The notes under the pieces are model-generated. The model was not told the origin of the DNA. It saw only the letters and a program-made list of their open reading frames with translations, and did not search any database. Position numbers and translations under genes: made by a program. From Bacteroidaceae bacterium (lineage in GTDB: Bacteria > Bacteroidota > Bacteroidia > Bacteroidales > Bacteroidaceae): a stretch of DNA of 64,000 bases. Positions 8,607 through 16,059 of the stretch are shown piece after piece; within the stretch, counting starts at the first letter, position 1, and each line of letters opens with the position of its first letter. Location: contig JAFTVE010000005.1 in the NCBI GenBank assembly GCA_017465905.1, forward strand, positions 28,186 through 92,185, written 5' to 3'.

Positions 8607-9860
8607 ATGAAAAAGTTGTATGTATATGCCGATTTTGATTGGCTCAAGGAAACTGAGTTGGTGGGAGAACTTGGCTACGAATCACTTCGTGGCTCGGATA
8701 GTTATAGTTTTAAGTTTGCAGATAGTTGGATAAAGAAATACAATGCCATTACCCTTAGCGAAGACCTTAACAACTATCCTGGAATACAATACACTCAGCC
8801 GAATAAAGATATTTTTGGTTGCTTTGCCGATGCTCTTCCCGACAGATGGGGACGCACTCTTCTCCTCCGTCGTGAACAAATTTTGGCACAAGAGGATAAC
8901 AGACCTATACGCCGTCTATCATCGTTTGACTTTTTGACGGGTATTGATGACTTTTCCCGTATGGGAGGATTCCGATTCAAAGAAACACTTGATGGCGAGT
9001 TCATAAACGCGGACAACTCATTGCGTATTCCTCCATTGACCGACTTGCGCGAACTCATTGCAGCAAGCAAAGAGATTGAAAAAAGCGAGGATGCTAATAC
9101 CCTCCCCGAGAAACGATGGATTGCTCAACTTGTGCTACCGGGCTCTTCGCTCGGCGGTGCTCGCCCCAAAGCAAATGTTGTAGATACGGACCGCAGGATT
9201 TATGTCGCAAAGTTCCCATCATTGAAGGATGATTATGATGCAGGACTATGGGAACATTTCTGCCATATATTAGCCAAAAATGCGGGCATAAACGCAGCCG
9301 AAACAAAAGTACTTGAAATAAATGACAAGCATCATACGCTCCTTTCTCGTCGTTTTGATAGAACGGATGATGGCAAGAGAATACATTTTGCATCGGCAAT
9401 GACCTTGCTTGGTTTGAACGACGGCGACAACGCTACAACAGGACACGGATATATTGACATTGTTGATTTTATCATTAGCGGTTGTACCGATGTTGATGTG
9501 AACTTGCGAGAACTATTCCGCCGAGTTGCATTCAATATCTGCGTAGGCAACAGCGATGATCATTTCCGTAACCACGGTTTTCTGCTCACTGCAAAAGGCT
9601 GGACACTATCGCCTGCATACGATATGAACCCAACGCTGAATGACCATCAAAGTTTGCTCATTAACAGCAAGACCAACGAATCTGATTTGTCGATTTTGCT
9701 CAACTCGTGTGAGGAGTATATGCTCACACCAGAGGTTGCAAAGAGTATCATCTATGAGGTTGCAACTGCTGTCAAGGATTGGCGAGTGTTGGCAAACAGA
9801 TTAGGCATCGCTAAGCGAGAAATGAGTTTGTTCGAAGATGTATTTGACAGAGAGATTTAA
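8607..9860 (+). CDS. hipA: HipA-family serine/threonine kinase toxin
   Basis: A full-length 417-residue HipA-type protein (many Bacteroidales copies are split into two short genes). The N-terminal HipA subdomain covers residues ~1-100. The kinase core shows the glycine/serine loop GSSLGGARPKANV (179-191), the nucleotide-binding lysine in YVAKFPS (K202), the catalytic loop NSDDHFRNHG (D317, N322) and the metal-binding SPAYDM (D339). Characterised HipA kinases phosphorylate aminoacyl-tRNA synthetases and arrest growth; the target of this one cannot be read from sequence. It lies two bases after the nuclease-like gene and shares an operon with hipB. All expected catalytic residues are present, so it should be active. 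Confidence 0.9.
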   Translation: MKKLYVYADFDWLKETELVGELGYESLRGSDSYSFKFADSWIKKYNAITLSEDLNNYPGIQYTQPNKDIFGCFADALPDRWGRTLLLRREQILAQEDNRPIRRLSSFDFLTGIDDFSRMGGFRFKETLDGEFINADNSLRIPPLTDLRELIAASKEIEKSEDANTLPEKRWIAQLVLPGSSLGGARPKANVVDTDRRIYVAKFPSLKDDYDAGLWEHFCHILAKNAGINAAETKVLEINDKHHTLLSRRFDRTDDGKRIHFASAMTLLGLNDGDNATTGHGYIDIVDFIISGCTDVDVNLRELFRRVAFNICVGNSDDHFRNHGFLLTAKGWTLSPAYDMNPTLNDHQSLLINSKTNESDLSILLNSCEEYMLTPEVAKSIIYEVATAVKDWRVLANRLGIAKREMSLFEDVFDREI

Positions 9861-9955
9861 GAATTAGAGGAAATGTGATAATTATATATTTATTTTGACA
9901 TTAAATAATTTGAAACAATAACAGATAAAAAATAACAAAAATGTGAAATAATAAT

Positions 9956-11236
9956 ATGAAAGAACTTATTTTAGAATTATCAAACTATTTAGAGTCTGGA
10001 TATGCAGTAATTACGATTGTTGCATCAATTGCCATTTTTATATATCAGAGCATTAAATTAAAAAATGAACGATTTAAACAATACGCAATAGACTTATACA
10101 AAGAAAATAACACTACGGCACAAATCACGTCTGCCATATTATTAAGAACATACCTAAAGCCGATATTTCATATATTTAAGAACCCATATGAAAAAGATAC
10201 TATTAATTTAATAGTTGCTATTTTAAGACATATACCAAATGGGCCATTACAAAAGACATTGGCAGATAGCATTTCATATGTAAGGAAGGCTGATGGACAA
10301 GATTTTCAATATATAAACCTTAGTTCGGCATCTATAAAGCCTAAATATAGAATAGACTTTGAGATATATAATAATACAAATTATTTGAATAAGCGTATTT
10401 CTATGCGTTGTGCTGACTTTTATTGTTCAGATATTACATCAAGCGGAGTGTACCATATAAATGCAGAAAAATCAGTATTCTATAATTGTCTATTATGTAA
10501 AAGTTCATTTTATAACTGTATTTTGGAAGGTGCTGATTTTAGAAATGCGGATATACACAATTTGAAATTTGTTGATTGTATTTTGACTGATGCAAAATTC
10601 GATGGAGCTATTGGATTAGATTCTGCAATGGTCGTTAGTACGGCTACGAATGAAAAATATGCATTAATAAATTATCTCAATGAAGATGGTTTATTTGATA
10701 ACTATTGTAAAGCCATTCGCTATCAGTGCAATGACACTCCAAAAAAAATTTTTGTAAGCAGACTTGGAGAAATGAATACCAAGCAAAAGCTATATTTTAA
10801 TTATATACTTGACTATCTTGAACAAAAGTATAATTACAAGTATGAGCAAATTCAGCCTCAAGAGTATCGTGAGTCTGAACAGATTTCAATGATAAAAAAT
10901 AGAATGGCACAGTGTTCTGGTATAATAGTTTTTGCATTTTCTCAAATACATATTGACAGTGGAGAAATTGTAAACAAGACTCAGCAAATATGCAATGAAG
11001 AGTATTCATCTCCATGGTTGCACATTGAAACGGCGATGGCAAAGGCATTATATGATTTCCCTGTGATGATTATAACCGAAGAGAATATATCATGTAACGG
11101 AATTTTTGATAATAAGATTATAAGCAATGACAACTTAATGTTTAAAATAAACTATAGAGGGGTGCTTTCAGATAAGGACGAGAGTATAATTTCACATTGG
11201 AATAGAGCTGTAGAACAGCATAAAACAAATGCTTAG
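9956..11236 (+). CDS. Membrane-anchored pentapeptide-repeat protein with TIR-like C-terminal domain
   Basis: The 426-residue protein has one predicted N-terminal membrane helix (about 15-33, AVITIVASIAIFIYQ), a middle region with degenerate pentapeptide repeats (residues ~140-215, e.g. ADFRNADIHNLKFVDC), and a C-terminal domain of ~170 residues. That domain begins KKIFVSRLGEMN and contains MAQCSGIIVFAFSQ and SPWLHIETAMAKALYDFPVMIIT. Alternating hydrophobic strands with a conserved Glu in an alpha-helix resemble TIR or nucleoside-deoxyribosyltransferase-like (SLOG/TIR superfamily) folds, which act on NAD+ or nucleotides in many immune systems. That assignment is inference. It lies 95 bp after hipA on the same strand and could be a separate defence effector. 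Confidence 0.55.
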   Translation: MKELILELSNYLESGYAVITIVASIAIFIYQSIKLKNERFKQYAIDLYKENNTTAQITSAILLRTYLKPIFHIFKNPYEKDTINLIVAILRHIPNGPLQKTLADSISYVRKADGQDFQYINLSSASIKPKYRIDFEIYNNTNYLNKRISMRCADFYCSDITSSGVYHINAEKSVFYNCLLCKSSFYNCILEGADFRNADIHNLKFVDCILTDAKFDGAIGLDSAMVVSTATNEKYALINYLNEDGLFDNYCKAIRYQCNDTPKKIFVSRLGEMNTKQKLYFNYILDYLEQKYNYKYEQIQPQEYRESEQISMIKNRMAQCSGIIVFAFSQIHIDSGEIVNKTQQICNEEYSSPWLHIETAMAKALYDFPVMIITEENISCNGIFDNKIISNDNLMFKINYRGVLSDKDESIISHWNRAVEQHKTNA

Positions 11237-11338
11237 AATACACTCTTTGTCACTAACTATTATAATACAAATTATTTCACTACATTGGCTTCGCCGAAGA
11301 TCGGCGGCGCCTCGGTATAAAAAATAAACTCATTTATT

Positions 11339-11368
11339 TTGTTCTTCTCTCGGCTTGCACTACCTTTG
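11339..11368 (+). promoter_or_regulatory. Bacteroidales sigma-70 promoter for a candidate small RNA
   Basis: TTG (11339-11341), a 19-bp spacer, and TACCTTTG (11361-11368) match the Bacteroidetes primary-sigma consensus exactly. No coding start follows closely, but a structured segment and a strong terminator do. Confidence 0.75.
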
Positions 11369-11374
11369 CATCAA

Positions 11375-11558
11375 AGTAGGGACTCGACTCTGCGAGACAC
11401 TGCAAAATGGTGCAGAAATCAGGTGGAGCAATAGCGGGAGATTACGTTTGTTGCGATTCTTTAATGCGAAGATATAGAGCCATTTAGAAATGGAACTCGT
11501 TTTCTGGTGGCACTACTCCGAAAGAGAAGCTGTTATCTGAAAAGATAGCAGCTTTTTT
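11375..11558 (+). ncRNA. Candidate structured small RNA with intrinsic terminator
   Basis: A consensus promoter (11339-11368) is followed by ~185 nt without a credible reading frame but with several hairpins: GACTCG/CGAGAC near 11381-11398, CTGCA/TGCAG around 11400-11416, CCATTT/AAATGG near 11483-11496, and a terminator whose arms AAGCTGTTATCT and AGATAGCAGCTT (11527-11554) flank a GAAA loop and run into TTTTTT. Promoter plus hairpins plus terminator in the right order is good evidence for a transcribed RNA. I could not match it to a known family. It might be a 6S-like, antitoxin or island-regulatory RNA. Confidence 0.6.
11527..11558 (+). terminator. Rho-independent terminator of the candidate small RNA
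   Basis: A 12-bp stem with one G-T pair, GAAA loop and a run of six T. It is among the best-formed terminators in the window. Confidence 0.85.
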
Positions 11559-11660
11559 CGTGTTTTCAGGTTGGTCGTATTTTGAGAGCATACAGTGAAG
11601 GCTGTTTTAAGTTTACGGATAACGATACTGTTTCAAAAAGTGTGTCTCTATTAAGTTGTA

Positions 11661-11692
11661 AAAAAGGACCGGCCAAGTTTGGCCAGTCCTGA
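11661..11692 (-). terminator. Minus-strand terminator inside a 10-bp inverted repeat
   Basis: GGACCGGCCAA/TTGGCCAGTCC forms an 11-bp stem with one mismatch and a 2-nt loop; on the minus strand it is followed by TTTTTT. The outer repeat TAAGTTGTAA (11652-11661) / TTACAACTTA (11726-11735) brackets it. It could have ended transcription of the decayed minus-strand gene at 11861-12042 or mark an old element end. Confidence 0.65.
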
Positions 11693-11860
11693 CAAGTTTG
11701 CAATTTTGGGTGTCCAAATCTAAAATTACAACTTATGTCACTTACAAAGGAACAAATTGCTGGGTAAAATTATGGACGATGTCAATCTTTATTTAACCAC
11801 ATTGCTAAGAATCCCTTCAGAGGCTGTAGGACCGCTACATTCAGGTCTCAATAGCATTCT

Positions 11861-12042
11861 TTATTGCTTCAAACATCCTATTGGAACAATATAAATACCA
11901 TCTTCAGGGCGGCGATAGGCATGTTCGCCTGTTGCCGTTAATATCATCTTGAAAGCAGGTGCTTTCATACGTGCGGTATCAATTTGGTTGGCAGGACCTA
12001 AACCTAATGCTGTTCTGCTGTCGCAATGGATAGACCATCAAA
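11861..12042 (-). pseudogene. Coding remnant of an unrecognised protein
   Basis: On the minus strand a frame of ~60 codons ends at TAA (11861-11863) and reads like real protein: CDSRTALGLGPANQIDTARM followed by KAPAFKMILTATGEHAYRR and GIYIVPIGCLKQ. An in-frame TGA lies just upstream and no start is available, so this is the surviving C-terminus of a lost gene. The family is not recognised. Confidence 0.55.
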
Positions 12043-12183
12043 ATAGCGCGTAGTTTTTTCTTGTTTTCGGTAATTTGGCATCATATTTTTCGGTAATTTG
12101 GCATTATTCTCTTCGGTAAAATAGATCCAATCTGCAATATATTTCCTTTATAATCCATTGGCGGAAGCCAACGTGTTGTTCGT

Positions 12184-12510
12184 GAAAGAAAAAGAATAGG
12201 GGAATCCTTGCAATCTTCCCGTCCAATCCCCAAGCCAAACGAAAAGAACGCAGCCATGAGGCATTAGGAAAAAGCAAGAAGTCAGCGAAACGAGAGTTTT
12301 TAAGTTAATAAGTTATAAATGCTTACATTTATGACTCCTTGCTTGCTCGGCAATGATTAAGCGAGCTTATCATTGCTCTCGCTACGCTACGGAGTTGTCG
12401 AGTTGGGCAAGTCTATACTTCCGATTTCAACACCCCGTAAGCAAACCGCAGGGTTTTCCTATCAATATGCTACGAATTTTTTGTACAGGATTTCCGAGCG
12501 TTTCGTTCAA
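12184..12510. repeat. Dispersed repeat, copy 2 (two blocks)
   Basis: Block one (12184-12316) matches 7086-7206 and 13873-13980. Block two (about 12413-12510, containing CCCGTAAGCAAACCGCAGGG and ATGCTACGAA) matches 13994-14090. Copy 2 has about 80-100 extra bases between the blocks. Together with copy 3 it flanks the rhuM gene as a direct repeat. Confidence 0.85.
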
Positions 12511-12716
12511 GACTTAGCACCATAACACATCAGGGCATCTCCATACCCACAAAATCCCTAGAAGGTTTTCGAAGAATAGGCGATAATTAAGCGATAATAC
12601 AGAGATTTTTCGCTACGCTCAAAATGACATAATGGAAAATTGTAAATGGTAAATCGTTGAATTGTAAATTCGCCCTACTTTGAAGGCCTTCTGGGAATTT
12701 ATGGCCTTATCAGCCC

Positions 12717-13685
12717 TTATTCATTTCTTTGGTTAATCAAGTTCACCACCACCTTCACCATCACATCTTTCTCCTCAGTCTTACTCTCAGCAATCATGAG
12801 AGTGAGAGCCACGAGGGTATTATCGGCAAGGCGCTTGGTGCCGTCAGGGCGATAGAGGATGCGGTTGCCATTGAGGAACCAGAGAAAAAGAGTTGCAGCG
12901 ATGCGTTTGTTGCCATCACTAAACGAGTGGTTTTTGGTAACGAGATAGAGCAACATAGCTGCTTTTTCCTCTACCGAGGGGTATAGCTCCTCTCCACCGA
13001 AAGTTTGGTATATCTGCCCGATACTACTCTTGAAGGAGTCGTCCTTCTCGTTGCCAAACCATCGGCTGCCGCCAAACTTCTCGCGTAGGCGGTCAATCTC
13101 TTTCATAGCACCTTCGTAAGTGGCGCGGAAGGGTTCCTCGCTTGTAGTGCGGTCTATGGTAAGGCGCTCGTAGTCGTAGTTGTCGAGTGTGTCGAGGGCA
13201 TAGGTGTAGTCTACCACCACATCGAGCAGGTCTTGATTCTCTTGTTTGCTCAACTGCTCTTGACTGCTTATCGTGCGACCCAGTATCTGCACCAACTGGC
13301 GCAGTTCGGTATAGTGTTCTTGCACACGACGCTCGTTCACGGCATAGCCCTTTACGAGATATTGCTTCAGTACGCGGTTGGCCCATTGGCGGAATTGCAC
13401 GCCGCGCTGGCTCTTCACGCGATAGCCTACGGAGATGATGACATCGAGTGTATAGAAAGGAACCGGCTTCTTCACACCATTAACGTGTAAATTTTGCACG
13501 TTATTCGTTCGTTCAAGTTCACCTTCATTAAAGACATTGATAATATGTCGACGGATATTAGACTCTTCCCTGTCAAATAAACTCGCCATTTGACTGGCAC
13601 TTAACCACACCGTCTCATTCTCCATGCGGACATCAATCTGTGTCTGCCCGTCTTCGGTTTGGTAGATGATTATCTCGTTTGTCAT
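12717..13685 (-). CDS. RhuM-family protein with C-terminal Fic/Doc domain
   Basis: From the ATG at 13685 the protein has 322 residues (a TTG nine bases upstream is less likely). The N-terminal ~130 residues are the RhuM/virulence domain (VWLSASQMASLFDREESNIR, then FYTLDVIISVGYRVKSQRG). The C-terminal ~130 residues carry an intact Fic/Doc motif HSFSDGNKRIAATLF (HxFxDGNKR), which in Fic enzymes transfers AMP or phosphate to target proteins. A TATCTTTG -7 box lies at 13703-13710 on the minus strand. No separate antitoxin gene is adjacent; the RhuM half may provide DNA binding and self-control, which is inference. A remnant of a relative is at 6777-6947, and direct repeats flank the gene. Confidence 0.88.
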   Translation of the reverse strand: MTNEIIIYQTEDGQTQIDVRMENETVWLSASQMASLFDREESNIRRHIINVFNEGELERTNNVQNLHVNGVKKPVPFYTLDVIISVGYRVKSQRGVQFRQWANRVLKQYLVKGYAVNERRVQEHYTELRQLVQILGRTISSQEQLSKQENQDLLDVVVDYTYALDTLDNYDYERLTIDRTTSEEPFRATYEGAMKEIDRLREKFGGSRWFGNEKDDSFKSSIGQIYQTFGGEELYPSVEEKAAMLLYLVTKNHSFSDGNKRIAATLFLWFLNGNRILYRPDGTKRLADNTLVALTLMIAESKTEEKDVMVKVVVNLINQRNE

Positions 13686-13872
13686 ACCTCGCAAAATATA
13701 TGCAAAGATAGTAACAAACGAGCGAGAAATATCAAGCTTGCTTAGATATTTTTCAAAGCGAGTGCAGTATATCTTCGCTGTTTACTGCAAAGATAATGAT
13801 ATTTCCGTAACTGCAAGTTTGCGTCTGTCATTAATCTGTGACTTTGTTCGCTTGCGCTATAAACCCTTCTCC

Positions 13873-14090
13873 TTGCCCTCTTTCCGCCCAATCCCCAAGG
13901 CAATCGAAAAGAACGCAGCCACGAGGCATTAGGAAAATGCAAGAAGTAAGCGAAACGTGAGTTCTTGAGTTTATAAGTTTTAGAGTTGAGTAATTCTATA
14001 CTTCCAATTTCAACATCCCGTAAGCAAACCGCAGGGTTTGCCATACATTATGCTACGAAATTTTTGTACAGAATTTCTCTGCGTTTCGTA
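13873..14090. repeat. Dispersed repeat, copy 3 (two blocks)
   Basis: Block one (13873-13980) has CGCAGCCACGAGGCATTAGG and GCAAGAAGTAAGCGAAACG; block two (13994-14090) has CCCGTAAGCAAACCGCAGGG. Same orientation as copies 1 and 2. It marks the right edge of the accessory island, just before the GC-richer GH51 gene. Confidence 0.85.
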
Positions 14091-14153
14091 AAATACTCTT
14101 AAAAGGATCTGTCCATCGGTCCCGACACATTCAAAAATTGTCTGCAAGACATA

Positions 14154-14184
14154 TTGCATCTTTTACATAGAATCCTTACATTTG
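14154..14184 (+). promoter_or_regulatory. Promoter of the GH51 gene
   Basis: TTG (14154-14156), 20-bp spacer, TACATTTG (14177-14184). Transcription would start ~40 bp before the ATG at 14232. Confidence 0.7.
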
Positions 14185-14231
14185 TAGACCATAAGCGACA
14201 GAAATCATAACCCAAGAATACACTTCAGAAT

Positions 14232-15748
14232 ATGAGAAAGGGATTGCTCACACTCGCCCTTTGCCCCATGATGACATGGACACAGAACACGATAACGGTG
14301 GAGGCCGATGCCGCCCCCATCAAGTACAACACGATGATATTCGGACACTTCATAGAGCACTTTGACACACAGGTGTATGGGGGCATCTATGACCCGGAAT
14401 CGAAGTTTGCCGACGAAGACGGATTCCGCACCGATGTGATAGAGGCACTCAAGCAGATCAAGACTCCCATCGTGCGCTGGCCCGGAGGATGCTTCGTGTC
14501 GACCTATCACTGGGTAGATGGCGTGGGCCCTGACCGTCAGCCCGTGTATGACAAGACATGGCAGGTGGAAGACCCCAACACATTCGGTACTGACGAGCAT
14601 ATCAAGTGGTGCCGCAAGGTGGGATGCGAACCCTACATCTGCACCAATGCAGGCACGGGAACACCCGAGGAGATGAGCGACTGGGTGGAGTACTGCAACC
14701 TCAGCATAGGCAAGTGGGGGCGCATGCGCATGGCCAACGGGTATGACACACCCCACAACGTGAAGTACTGGAGCGTGGGCAACGAGAACTGGGGTGCTCA
14801 CGAGCTGGGAGCACGCACCGTACAGGAGTGGGGATCGCTGGTGCGCGAGAGCGCCAAGCTGATGCTCAGCGTAGACAAGGAGCTGAAGCTATTTGCCGCA
14901 GCCACATCAGACAAGAACTGGACTCTGCCGCTGCTGCGCGAGGCTGGGCGACACCTCGACTACATCTCCATACACGGCTACTGGGATCCCCTGTTCCACC
15001 ACAACAACCCTGCACCGTACCTCGACTGCATGATGCGTACCGACGCGCCCGAGAAGGACATACAGCGTACCATCGAGATACTGGAGGAGGCAGGATTCGG
15101 AGGCGGACGCATCAAGATTGCCTACGATGAGTGGAACCTGAAGAACTGGCATCACCCGTGGCACGGTGACTTCCGTCGCGGATTCGATCTGGAGGCCCGA
15201 CGCAAGAATGATATCCCCTCACAATACACGATGGCCGATGCCCTGTTCTCGGCTTGCTTCCTCAACGCCTGTCTGCGCCATGCCGACATCGTGGAGATCG
15301 CCTGTTTCTCGCCTATCGTGAACACGCGCGGAGCCATCTTTGTGCATCCCGAGGGACTGCTCAAACGCACTACATACCATGTATTTGACATGTATGTAAA
15401 CATGCTGGAAGAGTACGTGCAGCCCATACAGTGCAGCACCGAGCAACTCGCGGGCAACAACAACGCCTCCACCGGGGTGCTCGACGGCATACTCACGGTG
15501 AGTGCCGACGGCAAGCGCCACGCGCTGGTGGTAGTGAACAAGGATCCCTCGCAGAGCCGAAAGCTGACACTCGACGTGGGCAAGAAGCTGCCACGCAAGA
15601 TAGAGGGCAAGGTGCTGAGCGGTGCCTCGCCCGACGACTACAACGAGATAGGGGCCGAGAATCGCGTGGTGCCACCGACCGCACCTTCAGCGTGAAGGAC
15701 GATTGCGTGGAGCTGCCGCCCCACTCGCTCACCGTATTGCGGTTCTGA
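14232..15748 (+). pseudogene. GH51 alpha-L-arabinofuranosidase with a one-base frameshift near the 3' end
   Basis: The frame from 14232 encodes a GH51 enzyme that removes alpha-L-arabinofuranosyl residues from arabinan and arabinogalactan. The acid/base Glu is in YWSVGNENWG and the nucleophile in IAYDEWNLKNW. A hydrophobic N-terminus is compatible with a signal peptide. The frame stops at 15695 after ENRVVPPTAPSA, but the family's last residues continue in another frame (TDRTFSVKDDCVELPPHSLT, to the stop at 15746-15748). One missing base near 15672-15674 explains this. The catalytic domain is complete; only ~25 C-terminal residues are changed, so the enzyme may still work. A sequencing error is an equally good explanation. 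Confidence 0.85.
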
Positions 15749-16059
15749 GGATAAAGAAATAGCTCAGATATTGCATGGCTAAAAACAATGCCTTCTGGAA
15801 GCTGCTGCTGCAGCAGCAAGAGGGCGTGCCCACACGCGACGAGATAAAAATTTTGAATAGCAATAACATATTCATCCACTAGCACCCAACCATCGAAATG
15901 CTGCAGATAAAAGTAATTACAGCCCTCTAAAAAGTCGAATAGCCAGGGATTCATACATTCATATTCACTATTCTCGTCAGTTATATTTTTATTCATAAAA
16001 AGGAAGCAGGAATACCGATAGGCTCCCTGCTACCTGCATAACTATTACAGATTCGAGAG
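15749..16059. other. Intergenic stretch with a small repeated ORF
   Basis: Between GH51 and parC (convergent). It holds the small ORF/repeat at 15775-15882. The rest has no clear signal; on the minus strand a protein-like segment (e.g. CNYFYLQHFDGWVLVDEY, about 15870-15996) is open but has no support beyond composition. Confidence 0.5.
15775..15882 (+). CDS. Possible 35-residue peptide within a dispersed repeat (copy 1)
   Basis: ATG at 15775 opens a frame reading MAKNNAFWKLLLQQQEGVPT then RDEIKILNSNNIFIH. A near-identical peptide, [20 protein letters not shown], is encoded at about 32316-32383, directly after the in-frame rsgA stop. Conservation at peptide level with synonymous differences (for example GTG CCC against ATG TTC, but FWK, LLQQ, EG and DEIK kept) hints at selection for a peptide, but a dispersed DNA repeat alone could explain it. 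Confidence 0.35.
   Translation: MAKNNAFWKLLLQQQEGVPTRDEIKILNSNNIFIH

Larger units (their letters stand above)
11237..12716. other. 1.5-kb gene-poor stretch: candidate ncRNA, terminator, remnants, repeat copy
   Basis: No intact gene. In order it holds a GC-rich hairpin (about 11289-11312), a promoter and candidate small RNA (11339-11558), an inverted repeat enclosing a minus-strand terminator (11652-11735), a minus-strand coding remnant (11861-12042), two direct repeats of TCGGTAATTTGGCA (about 12064-12105), and the second copy of the dispersed repeat (12184-12316, second block to ~12510). It behaves like a graveyard between the island's defence-like genes. Confidence 0.65.
13686..14231. other. 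Intergenic region between rhuM and the GH51 gene
   Basis: Holds the divergent rhuM promoter box, copy 3 of the dispersed repeat (13873-14090) and the GH51 promoter (14154-14184). No gene is supported. Confidence 0.7.

Noticed and set aside
13685-13694. TTG start of rhuM at 13694
   Set aside because: The ATG at 13685 begins the conserved RhuM N-terminus (MTNEIIIYQTEDG).
15493-15996. A 167-residue minus-strand frame
   Set aside because: Most of it is antisense to the GH51 gene and the repeated peptide segment; only the first ~45 residues look protein-like, which is not enough.
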